A stretch of DNA of 64,000 nt, taken from positions 124,001 to 188,000 of the forward strand of contig BPGB01000003.1 of assembly GCA_026002815.1 (NCBI GenBank). Direction: 5' to 3'. A program made the position numbers and the translations under genes. Within the stretch, counting starts at the first letter, position 1, and each line of letters starts with the position of its first letter. This document shows positions 42,645-50,071 of this stretch, piece by piece. Under the pieces are notes generated by a model. The model searched no databases. It was given only the letters and a program-made list of their open reading frames with translations, and had not been told where the DNA came from. Source of the DNA: Candidatus Woesearchaeota archaeon (lineage in GTDB: Archaea > Nanobdellota > Nanobdellia > Woesearchaeales > UBA9642).

Positions 42645-43265
42645 ATGATACTTCATAAGTCCTTTAAGCACGGATGGTTTTATCATTATAGGGTTCATAT
42701 TCCAAAGACAGAATCTTTATGTTATAATTTACAATCACTGAAAGAGTATTTGCTTCAGGTAAGGAATAATTGTCCTGATGAATATTTTCAATATGGTCCG
42801 AGAAGTTCAAGATTAAAAATGAATCTAGACTTAGATCTGAAATTAATTAAAGGCCATGAAGTATCTGAACTTGCATATTTAGGATTAAAAAATGCTCGTT
42901 TTAAGACTGCACATAGCAATGTTCAGATGTTTATGCTTCAAAACGATGATAAAACTATTAGCATAGAGGTTCCAATATGGTTGTTAAGTGATGAGCTTTC
43001 AAATTATGAGAATATTTTAATGACTAAAGAACCATTGACTGGACATATCGATGTTCTCCGTATAGAAGATAATAAAATATGGATATGGGATTATAAGCCT
43101 AATGCTCGCAGGGAAAAATATGCATCTATTCAGACAAATTTTTATGCTTTAATGTTAAGTAAAAGAACAGGTCTGCCTCTTGATATTTTTAGATGCGGTT
43201 ATTTCGATGAGAAGGATGCGTTTATATTCCGGCCAAAGATGGTTTCTTCATTACTTAAGGAGTGA
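42645..43265 (+). CDS. PD-(D/E)XK superfamily nuclease
   Basis: 206 aa. Core motif: LTGHIDVLRIEDNKIWIWDY, giving G-H-I-D then D-Y-K as the D...(D/E)xK catalytic pair, followed by QTNFYALMLSKRTG resembling the QxxxY motif of RecB-like nucleases. The N-terminal half (HKSFKHGWFYHYRVHIPKTE) is not assigned. There are no Fe-S cysteines, unlike the Cas4-like gene 3 kb upstream. DNA cleavage is inferred from the fold motifs. Start at 42645 (MILHKS); the frame could extend 24 nt upstream. Confidence 0.8.
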   Translation: MILHKSFKHGWFYHYRVHIPKTESLCYNLQSLKEYLLQVRNNCPDEYFQYGPRSSRLKMNLDLDLKLIKGHEVSELAYLGLKNARFKTAHSNVQMFMLQNDDKTISIEVPIWLLSDELSNYENILMTKEPLTGHIDVLRIEDNKIWIWDYKPNARREKYASIQTNFYALMLSKRTGLPLDIFRCGYFDEKDAFIFRPKMVSSLLKE

Positions 43266-43393
43266 TCTTTAGAAATGTAGCGATAGATATATTAAATGTA
43301 ATATTCTTAAGGTTCTGTTTCTTACTATAAAATCGAAACTTATTTAAATTAGCACCCTATTATTGTTATCAATATTGGTTAAAGGTGATTGGT

Positions 43394-43663
43394 ATGTTGA
43401 AAATGAAAAAAATGTCTGAAACTTATGATATGCGAGTTTTTACTGATACTGGAGATTATTTCGGAGATGTCGAGGAGGCAATAATTCAGAATACAAAAAT
43501 CTCTGGTTGGAGAGTTAGGGCCACTAAGAATTCGTTTTTAAATAAAGTTTTGGGTTCAGCAAAGGGAGTTATTATTCCTCATAATCTGGTAAAGAGCATA
43601 GGGGATATAATGATTATTAATAGATCAGCAATACCTAATGCTCCAGAAGGAAATGAAGAGTGA
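43394..43663 (+). CDS. PRC-barrel-like protein, 89 aa
   Basis: MRVFTDTGDYFGDVEEAIIQ begins a PRC-barrel-type fold (x-V-x-T-x-x-G-x-x-x-G-x-V), followed by SGWRVRATKNSFLNKVLGSA, GVIIPHNLVKSIGDIMIIN. It is related in pattern to the gene at 40359 but more divergent. Start at 43394 because of the SD AAAGGTGATTGGT. In several archaea small PRC proteins cooperate with SepF in division; that link is not shown here. It ends the 39.3-43.7 kb plus-strand run. Confidence 0.82.
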   Translation: MLKMKKMSETYDMRVFTDTGDYFGDVEEAIIQNTKISGWRVRATKNSFLNKVLGSAKGVIIPHNLVKSIGDIMIINRSAIPNAPEGNEE

Positions 43664-43713
43664 GTTTTTGATATTTTTTAGCAATATTTTATTTAATATT
43701 TTTTTATATTTCT

Positions 43714-44256
43714 TTAAAAACTCTGTCTTTTAAAATAAGAACCTTTGCTTGCTTCTTTTACGAAATCCCACGTATCTTTAGAGTCATAACCTTTTATATC
43801 TATTATTTTTATTCTATATATGGCCATTCCTTTTTTTGGTATTTGTGTTTCTAAATTGTGCTCATTGCTAATGAACCATTTCATAAAATTTGTAACATTT
43901 TTCTCTAAGTCTGTGTGTGATAGTATGTTGTGAATTTCGTTTGATTCAATAACCAAGTTTATGCCTTCAGTAGAATATTTTTTTTCTAAAAGTTTTTTTA
44001 TATAATATTCCCCTTCTGTGTGTGCATACATTATTATTGAAGTCATTCGTGTATTGTTTATCTTTAAGTAATCTATTAATTTGTTAAATTCTTGTTTTGT
44101 CATTATTTCTTTTGATTTTATTTTCTTAAAAATCATTATTCCTGCTTCTTTTTCTGTGTTTATAGCTAGCTCTTTATAGTATTCTTTTTCTATAATTTCG
44201 TTCAATTTTTTTTCATCTTTTCTTCTTATGTAAAATTTTGTTGATTCAAAGGTCAT
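43714..44256 (-). CDS. Hypothetical protein, 180 aa
   Basis: Not recognised. A basic soluble protein with alternating strands and helices (ESTKFYIRRKDEKKLNEIIE, AGIMIFKKIKSKEIMTKQEF, RMTSIIMYAHTEGEYYIKKL). No cysteine pairs, walker or nuclease motif. It is the last of four minus-strand genes running from taw1 and ends 50 nt from the convergent PRC-like gene. Confidence 0.7.
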   Translation of the reverse strand: MTFESTKFYIRRKDEKKLNEIIEKEYYKELAINTEKEAGIMIFKKIKSKEIMTKQEFNKLIDYLKINNTRMTSIIMYAHTEGEYYIKKLLEKKYSTEGINLVIESNEIHNILSHTDLEKNVTNFMKWFISNEHNLETQIPKKGMAIYRIKIIDIKGYDSKDTWDFVKEASKGSYFKRQSF

Positions 44257-44348
44257 ATTGTAAGAGAAGTTTCTCAGTTTATAAATGTTTCTACTCTTAA
44301 GTAGATATGATTTTAATATGTTGTTTTTTGAATATTATTCTAAATATT

Positions 44349-44801
44349 TTATTCTTCATCTTCGTCATTATTTTCAAATAATTCAGGTTTCTTTTTTTCT
44401 TTTTTAGGTTCTGTAAAAGTACCGTTTGTAGTATCGAACATAGCTTTTAATCCCTGAACGATGCTTGCAGGATCTGCAATCATATTATGTATATAGGGGT
44501 TTATGAACCATTTTTCATTTCTATTTAGATTAACAAATAGTATACTTAAATTCTTTATTTTCGAAATCTCAGTCCATTTTTTTATTAAGAAAGAAAAGTT
44601 ATCTTCTGTGTTTAGACAAACAATAATCCCTTCTTTTTTCAAAATCTCTTCATTCAAATAAGCGATTACATGATAGGTTTGTTCCTTATCAAGATATTTA
44701 ACAGTTATTACATTTTCTTTTTTATCTATAGATTTTATTTTTTTTAATGTCAAATCTTTATGTTTAATGTATGTTTCAGTCCATTCAATTAATTCTTTCA
44801 T
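44349..44801 (-). CDS. Hypothetical protein, 150 aa, acidic tail
   Basis: Not recognised. The first 115 residues look alpha-beta (ETYIKHKDLTLKKIKSIDKK, HVIAYLNEEILKKEGIIVCL, LSILFVNLNRNEKWFINPYI), ending in IHNMIADPASIVQGLKAMFD, then a Lys-rich linker and a strongly acidic end (ENNDEDEE). The parallel-strand pattern recalls restriction-endonuclease-like proteins but no catalytic residues are clear. It lies in the minus-strand series downstream of taw1. Confidence 0.72.
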   Translation of the reverse strand: MKELIEWTETYIKHKDLTLKKIKSIDKKENVITVKYLDKEQTYHVIAYLNEEILKKEGIIVCLNTEDNFSFLIKKWTEISKIKNLSILFVNLNRNEKWFINPYIHNMIADPASIVQGLKAMFDTTNGTFTEPKKEKKKPELFENNDEDEE

Positions 44802-44910
44802 TTTAAATCATGTATTTTCTTTTGTTTGTTTTATTTATTTTGTTGTTATCTGATTTTGTCTTAAAATGTCGTTGATTTTTGCTTTAAAATTAGTTATTTC
44901 TTTAATATTC

Positions 44911-45417
44911 TTATTTTGTCGTACTTTTTTGTGTAATCATCACCACTATATGGGGCGTTAGGAATGATAATAAATAAATCCCTGCTATAATATATGGATT
45001 ATATCTTAATGGAAGCATGGTTTTTAAGCTGAATTCTATTGATACTCTTGATATTAATGCGAAATTTATTATTCCACTAGTGAGAAGAGTAACCAATAGT
45101 CCTTTCATAAATTGTCTTTCCGTTTTTATAATATCTAAAATGAGTATGCTAAAAAGTACTCCGAAAGTAAATCCTGTAACTGCAACTATCAATACTATTG
45201 CAAAACCCTTAAGAGCGAATGCAAAGGGTATTAGAAATGTTGAGCATATTATATTGCCTACTATTATTAAGAAGAGTGATGCCCAATATATTGTTTTATC
45301 AAACACTTTTGCTCTCAATAATTTATTGTCTTCTGCTTTTTGTATTATTTTAGAAGCATCTTCTATTTCTTTTATGCTCCATCCTTTTTTTAGAAGATCA
45401 ATTTTATTTATGTTCAT
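44911..45417 (-). CDS. Hypothetical four-helix membrane protein, 168 aa
   Basis: A soluble helical N-terminus (LKKGWSIKEIEDASKIIQKA, about 1-38) precedes four hydrophobic segments (about 45-66, 70-95, 105-122, 138-160). The helix GWSxxEIxxA-type start is frequent in DPANN membrane proteins of unknown role. A clear SD GAGGA precedes the ATG. Cotranscription with taw1 upstream (72 nt) is likely but a functional link is not evident. Confidence 0.75.
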   Translation of the reverse strand: MNINKIDLLKKGWSIKEIEDASKIIQKAEDNKLLRAKVFDKTIYWASLFLIIVGNIICSTFLIPFAFALKGFAIVLIVAVTGFTFGVLFSILILDIIKTERQFMKGLLVTLLTSGIINFALISRVSIEFSLKTMLPLRYNPYIIAGIYLLSFLTPHIVVMITQKSTTK

Positions 45418-45489
45418 AGATTCCTCTTTTTTATTTTTCTGTTAAGTAAGTATTTAAATTTTTTTAGTATTTATGTTTATTTATTATTC

Positions 45490-46554
45490 TTAGTCAAGTT
45501 CGGTTTCTTCAATTGTTTCTTCAGAAAGAGTGGTTTTGGGTGTTTTTTTGATATATTGTGTTGTTTCAGGTTCTATTCCTGAATTAATCAGCCTGTTCCA
45601 TGCTTCAAAATCAATCCATGTATGCCATTCTTCGTTTATTTTAAATTTCTTTTTTGCAAGCATCCACACTCTTGAAGGTTTATGTTCTGATACCATTTCA
45701 TAATCTGGAAGATATTTTATTAGTTCTTTAGTAAATGCTGTGACTTCATCATGTGATGGCATGTTTTCTCTTTTTAATCTGAGTCTTGATGCACCGACAT
45801 GCATATATGCTTTAACTTCTATAAAGTCGGGATTCCCCTTCATTATTAGTTCGGCATATTTGTTTGGTTCTATATCATTTATTGATTTTATTATTGTAAG
45901 TCTTATACATGTTCTTTGTTTCTTTTGTGATAAATATTCAAGACTTTTCATTAATCGCTCCCAATAGTCTTCAAATAATGGTAGATCTACTTCTTTAAGT
46001 AATTCTTTATTTGGTGCATCTAAGCTAACATATAATTGGGTTATTGGTGCAAGTTCTCTTATAGATTCGGGGTATTGTGCGTTAGTGACAAGAAACGTAC
46101 TTATTCCTTTTTTATTGAATTTATCGATTAGTTCATTTATTCTTGGATATATTATGGGTTCTCCAGTCAAAGAGAGCGCGACATGCTTTATTGTTTTAGA
46201 TCTTTGATATGCTTCCTTAGCTTCAGGCATGCCGCCATATCCTTCTAAGAGTTTGTGGTGTGCCTTTATACTTCCCTCAAGAATCATTTCTGGATCGTCA
46301 ACCCCCCATTTCCATTCTTTACTTACTGGTGCCTTATATCCTCTCCAGCAAAATGTGCATCTATTAGCACAAGAAATAGATGTTGTCATTTGCATGCATT
46401 GGTTGCTCATTATCCCATAGAACTTAAGCTTATAGCAACCGCCTTTTCCTTTTATCATATTTTTAGTCCAACCACAAGTTTTGACTGCGGAGTGTTCTCC
46501 GATAATCCTGTATTGTTGCCTTTCGAGTTCCTCTCGTGCATATTTATTCAGCAT
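45490..46554 (-). CDS. taw1: tRNA 4-demethylwyosine synthase (Taw1/TYW1)
   Basis: 354 aa radical-SAM enzyme that builds the tricyclic imidazopurine from m1G37 and pyruvate in tRNA-Phe. The radical-SAM cluster motif is SCANRCTFCW (Cys62, Cys66, Cys69). Cys27, Cys40 and Cys53 match the three ligands of the second 4Fe-4S cluster known in archaeal TYW1. Family segments HVALSLTGEPIIYPRINELI, LVTNAQYPESI, QLYVSLDAPNKELL and FIEVKAYMHVGASRLRL are all present. Its substrate is made by Trm5, also encoded in this window. The C-terminus carries a short acidic extension (TIEETELD). Confidence 0.96.
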   Translation of the reverse strand: MLNKYAREELERQQYRIIGEHSAVKTCGWTKNMIKGKGGCYKLKFYGIMSNQCMQMTTSISCANRCTFCWRGYKAPVSKEWKWGVDDPEMILEGSIKAHHKLLEGYGGMPEAKEAYQRSKTIKHVALSLTGEPIIYPRINELIDKFNKKGISTFLVTNAQYPESIRELAPITQLYVSLDAPNKELLKEVDLPLFEDYWERLMKSLEYLSQKKQRTCIRLTIIKSINDIEPNKYAELIMKGNPDFIEVKAYMHVGASRLRLKRENMPSHDEVTAFTKELIKYLPDYEMVSEHKPSRVWMLAKKKFKINEEWHTWIDFEAWNRLINSGIEPETTQYIKKTPKTTLSEETIEETELD

Positions 46555-46816
46555 TTTTTTATGAATTTTATTTGTTTTTTAAACTTTATGTATTATTATT
46601 TATTATTTTGTGTATTATTTTATTTGTTTGAATTTTATGATTTTTTTATTGTTTTTTCAGTTATTTTACGCACACTTGAGCATAAAACGAAAAATTTAAA
46701 TATAAGTTATATCCATAAAATAGATATAGGTATACAAAAGCGTATACCAAGATACTCCCCAATGCGATGATGATATTTCATTAGCGCATAACTGAGATAA
46801 AACATCCATAACGAAA
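46555..46816. other. Divergent intergenic region, taw1 / channel gene
   Basis: 262 nt. The right part holds an inverted repeat GGTATAC-N6-GTATACC (46729-46748) and a hairpin-prone leader AATGCGATGATGATATTTCA...TAGCGCAT (46761-46789). A TATA-like AAATTTAAATATAAG lies near 46692-46706. Together these suggest a regulated promoter and structured 5' leader for the channel-like gene. Confidence 0.5.
46729..46748. promoter_or_regulatory. Inverted repeat GGTATAC-N6-GTATACC
   Basis: Perfect 7-bp arms, 6-nt spacer AAAAGC, 69 nt before the start of the channel-like gene and about 25-40 nt below a TATA-like element. It fits a repressor operator or a hairpin in the leader. Confidence 0.6.
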
Positions 46817-47650
46817 ATGAGGACAGAAATATTTGAGAAACTTACCATTAAACAGATAGCAGCATATTGGTTTTCAAATGTTGCATTATTTAGTGCCTTA
46901 TATTATGGATTATCCCTTATTGGAAGCGCAGTATCTTATCAAGCAACATTCCTGACTGAAATAGGAAACGCAATTTATTTCAGTTTCAACACAGCATTAA
47001 CTATTGGAAGCGGAAACATTTTCCCAGTTAGCTTTGGTAAGGTATTAGCAGTAATTGAATCATTGATAAGCATAACATTAATAGGATTGTTTATAGGAAA
47101 AATAGTTGCAAAAAAACAAGAGAAATTAATAGAAGAAGTGACTTTACTATCAATAGAAGAGGCATCTCATAACATAATAAGCGAGCTATACCTTTTCAGG
47201 AATCAAGCAGAAAAATTATTACAACAAATAACTGAAACAGAAAAAAAGAAAGGAGCACAAAATAAGAAATTTTCAAAAAACCTTTCAAAAGAAGTAGCCT
47301 TAATTCAATCAGAACTAACTAATACTTTAAGAAGATTCAACGAATTAATAGAAAAAGAAAAAATAACAATCAATGACCCCCAAAGATCGATGATGCATTT
47401 GTCCTTAATGACGAACAGCATTAATTACTCCTTATCAAGGCTTGTTGAATTGATAGAAGAATTCGACAAAAGAAAAATAGACCGGAATAAAGAGTCAACA
47501 GCAGCAGCATTAACTGAATCTGTAAAGATAAAAGAAATTTTATACGACTATTCAAAAAAAGTAGTGTATGACGAACAGATAAAGGTTAATGTTGAAGAGA
47601 AGCTGGAAGACTTGGATAAGGTTATTGCGGTGTTGCAGAAATCCGCTTAA
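46817..47650 (+). CDS. Two-TM ion-channel-like protein with altered filter
   Basis: 277 aa. Two membrane segments (about 17-38 and 78-96) flank a pore loop: SFNTALTIGSGNIFPVSFGK. In potassium channels the filter reads T-x-G-Y-G-D; here T-I-G-S-G-N, so Tyr and Asp are replaced and potassium selectivity is doubtful. The cytoplasmic C-terminal 180 residues are coiled-coil (SEDs such as SEVALIQSELTNTLRRFNEL, SINYSLSRLVELIEEFDKRK), without an RCK domain. It may be a non-selective channel or a sensor. The gene opens an island-like stretch, with hairpins and a decayed frame downstream, and its codon usage seems slightly richer in G and C than its neighbours. Confidence 0.78.
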   Translation: MRTEIFEKLTIKQIAAYWFSNVALFSALYYGLSLIGSAVSYQATFLTEIGNAIYFSFNTALTIGSGNIFPVSFGKVLAVIESLISITLIGLFIGKIVAKKQEKLIEEVTLLSIEEASHNIISELYLFRNQAEKLLQQITETEKKKGAQNKKFSKNLSKEVALIQSELTNTLRRFNELIEKEKITINDPQRSMMHLSLMTNSINYSLSRLVELIEEFDKRKIDRNKESTAAALTESVKIKEILYDYSKKVVYDEQIKVNVEEKLEDLDKVIAVLQKSA

Positions 47651-47740
47651 AACAATAGAATTTGTTTTGGCTGATTTCAACCCTTCAAAGTCCAAATTCT
47701 TTTGGACAAAAGAGGAAGGTATATGAAAACTTTGAGGAGC

Positions 47741-47782
47741 AACGACCGCATTAGTTTATCTAAAACCTTATTTACGGTCGTT
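47741..47782. repeat. Inverted repeat AACGACCG / CGGTCGTT
   Basis: 8-bp arms (10 with one mismatch) around a 26-nt loop, 90 nt after the channel-like gene. It is followed by TTTTAAATTT, so it may form part of a terminator. Confidence 0.6.
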
Positions 47783-47790
47783 TTAAATTT

Positions 47791-47822
47791 GTTGAACAAC
47801 TATCAGTTCAACAGACCTTTTT
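47791..47822 (+). terminator. Hairpin GTTGAAC / GTTCAAC with T-tract
   Basis: 7-bp arms at 47791-47797 and 47806-47812 with an 8-nt loop, then AGACC and a six-T run. This is a plausible terminator for the channel-like gene transcript. Confidence 0.5.
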
Positions 47823-47890
47823 TATCATTTTTTATCATTTTATTAAAAAGTGTATTAAAAATTGAACACTAAAGAGTATTCACGCAATCC

Positions 47891-47923
47891 TTAACCCCCT
47901 CTAAGCCTCGCTTAGAGGGTTAA
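47891..47923. repeat. Long hairpin in island region
   Basis: The left arm TTAACCCCCTCTAAGC and right arm GCTTAGAGGGTTAA pair over 14 bp with a two-C bulge and a CTC loop. There is no T-tract. It may be a transposon-derived end, a structured RNA element or a bidirectional terminator. Confidence 0.7.
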
Positions 47924-48026
47924 AACTCAAAAATTAGAAACATAAACGACAAGTAACAACTCAAAGAAATAAACTGATACATTAGAGCAATATACAAGCA
48001 ATTGTTGAGCAAAATGTATTAAAAAA

Positions 48027-48180
48027 GTGTTGACGGCAAAGAAATTACATTAGATGCAATTGCCGAAGGAGGTGTTATAGGGAGATCAGCGAGAAAAAAC
48101 ATAGCTCAAACCGCACAAAAGTGCTGAAGGCGAGAGCAAAGTTAGTTCATAAAGATAATATCGCCCACAAAAACATCTAA
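48027..48180 (+). pseudogene. Decayed coding remnant, unknown origin
   Basis: The frame beginning VDGKEITLDAIAEGGVIGRS then ARKNIAQTAQK has protein-like composition, ends at a TGA, and continues in the next frame as VLKARAKLVHKDNIAHKNI before another stop. An upstream in-frame TAA removes any start. The AxEGGxIxxxARKxI pattern vaguely recalls the tail of BRO/DinD-type phage proteins, but I am not sure of that. It suggests a relic of a mobile or viral gene. Confidence 0.35.
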
Positions 48181-48523
48181 CAGTGTTTAGTGGGAAAAAT
48201 AGATAAGTTACTCGCTTTTGGTAATGGAAAAAAAGATCGGGGCCTGAAATTGTTTTAAGCAAGCATTTTAAGAAATTTGGCGACTCGGGAAAAAGAGTGT
48301 GAAAAAGGAACAACGGTTTTTTGATAGATTAAATGCTTAATTATAATAATAAAAATTAAATAACCGCATAAAACAATTTCAATAATCGTCTTTCCATAGT
48401 ATTCACGAGGAAAACTATCTATAGATATTATCAGAAGAACGGGACAATAATGTTTTTTTTTCGTTGATTATTCGGCTATTGCATCGACTTTTCTAATTTT
48501 ATAAGAGACACTATAAAGAGACA

Positions 48524-50026
48524 CTATATTTTGTAAATATTTCCGAACTTGTTTTTATAATATTTTATTAACGATTCTTCACTTATTTTTTTACCACAAC
48601 ATTTTTCCATTATTTCTGAAGTAGAGAGCACTGCGCCATGTTTATGTATGTTTTCTTTAAGCCATTTTTTTATAAATTTGAAATCTCCTTCTTCTATCTC
48701 TTGTTCTAGTTTAGGATTTTCATTAAGCATCTGTTCATATATCATAGCAGAATATATTGTTCCAAGAGTATATGTTGGGAAATATGCTATACTTCCTTGT
48801 GACCAGTGAACATCTTGGAGCACTCCTTCTGTGTCTGTTTTTGGAGTTATTCCAAGATATTCCTTATATAATTTATTCCATAGAACCGGAAGTTCAGAAA
48901 CAGCTATTTTTCCTTCTATAAGCTTTTTTTCAAGTTCATATCTTATTATTATGTGTAAGTGATATGTTAATTCATCAGATTCAATTCTTATAAGTGAAGG
49001 TCTTACGATGTTTATTGACTCATAAAATCTTTCTAATGAGATGTTTTTTAGTTTAGGAAAGAGCTTTTGATATTTTGGATAATAATACTTCCAAAAGTTT
49101 TTACTTTTACAAACTTGATTTTCCCATAATCTCGACTGGGACTCGTGAATCCCGAGGCTGGGTGCGTCATGCAATATTGAGTATTTGAGTTTTTGATCGA
49201 ATTCAGACTCATATAAAGCATGGCCTGACTCATGTACAGTCGAGAATAATGAAAATAACGGATCTTTTCTGAATGAAGTAGTTATTCTTAGATCATTGGG
49301 ACTTATCTTTGTCATGAACGGATGCATTGAAACGGTTATTAGAAAACGTTCATTATCCTCTAGTATAAGTGTAGAAACATCCTGACACGCTATTTTTTGC
49401 TTTTCAACATCAAATTCAATTTTTTTTATATTAAATTCTTTTCCATATTTTGATGATTTTTTAATTCTTTTAATTAAAGTGTGAATTTCAGGTTTCAATT
49501 TATTGAACGTTTCATCAAGAATTTTTAAGCTCATTCCACGTTCATAATCTTGCAATAAAACCTCATAAGGATGATTCTTAGAATCTATGTATTCGGCTTC
49601 TCTTTTTTTAAGCTCAATAATTTTTTTTAAGTATGGTTCAAATATTTTGAAGTTATTGTTTTTTCTAGCAATCTCCCAATGATGTTGTGCCATTACAATA
49701 GTTCTAGATGTTTCTTTTACATGCTTTTTAGGAAGTTTATTGATTCGTGATATTTTCCAAGAGTAATTATTAATTATCGCTCTATCTATGTGGTTTAGTT
49801 TTGATTTATTTTTTGATAATCTTAATATTATTTTATTTAATTCTTTAGAAGTAGATTTTTCATGAATTAAAATTGTAAGATAAGATATTTGTTCAGCACG
49901 CTCCTCTGCTGCCTTTGTAGGCATAATTGTCGACCTGTCCCACCATAATAGACTTATCGCACTATTAAGAAGACTTATCTCTTTGTCGATTTCTTTTAAA
50001 TGGTTTAGATCATTAGTCAAAGACAT
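48524..50026 (-). CDS. M32 family carboxypeptidase (Taq-like)
   Basis: 500 aa, the family length. A zinc metallocarboxypeptidase that trims C-terminal residues of peptides in the cytoplasm. Active site: FSTVHESGHALYES with HExxH, followed about 30 residues later by a Glu in HESQSRLWENQVCK. Other family segments: SLLWWDRSTIMPTKAAEERA, HPFMTKISPNDLRITTSFRK, SDELTYHLHIIIRYELEK and DVHWSQGSIAYFPTYTLGTI. The start at 50026 (MSLTND) is chosen because the frame above it adds ten atypical residues. It is 45 nt downstream of gyrA. Confidence 0.95.
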   Translation of the reverse strand: MSLTNDLNHLKEIDKEISLLNSAISLLWWDRSTIMPTKAAEERAEQISYLTILIHEKSTSKELNKIILRLSKNKSKLNHIDRAIINNYSWKISRINKLPKKHVKETSRTIVMAQHHWEIARKNNNFKIFEPYLKKIIELKKREAEYIDSKNHPYEVLLQDYERGMSLKILDETFNKLKPEIHTLIKRIKKSSKYGKEFNIKKIEFDVEKQKIACQDVSTLILEDNERFLITVSMHPFMTKISPNDLRITTSFRKDPLFSLFSTVHESGHALYESEFDQKLKYSILHDAPSLGIHESQSRLWENQVCKSKNFWKYYYPKYQKLFPKLKNISLERFYESINIVRPSLIRIESDELTYHLHIIIRYELEKKLIEGKIAVSELPVLWNKLYKEYLGITPKTDTEGVLQDVHWSQGSIAYFPTYTLGTIYSAMIYEQMLNENPKLEQEIEEGDFKFIKKWLKENIHKHGAVLSTSEIMEKCCGKKISEESLIKYYKNKFGNIYKI

Positions 50027-50071
50027 TTTATATGTTGTTCTTATCTTATAAATCAATCTTTTATTATATTA

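Larger units (their letters stand above)
47651..48523. other. Gene-free region with hairpins and a decayed reading frame
   Basis: 873 nt without an intact gene. From left to right: nested inverted words GTCCAA/TTGGAC (about 47690-47706), AACGACCG/CGGTCGTT (47741-47782), GTTGAAC/GTTCAAC (47791-47812) followed by a T-tract, a long hairpin at 47891-47923, then a stretch at 48027-48180 that reads like broken coding sequence. The segment 48030-48320 is noticeably richer in G and C than surrounding intergenic DNA. It looks like remnant accessory DNA. Confidence 0.5.

Noticed and set aside
47891-47923. Long hairpin as terminal inverted repeat of an insertion sequence
   Set aside because: No transposase frame, no matching copy elsewhere in the window and no target-site duplication were found.
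48086-48313. 75-codon minus-strand frame in the gap downstream of the channel gene
   Set aside because: No SD, aromatic-rich chance translation, and opposite to a better coding-like remnant on the plus strand.
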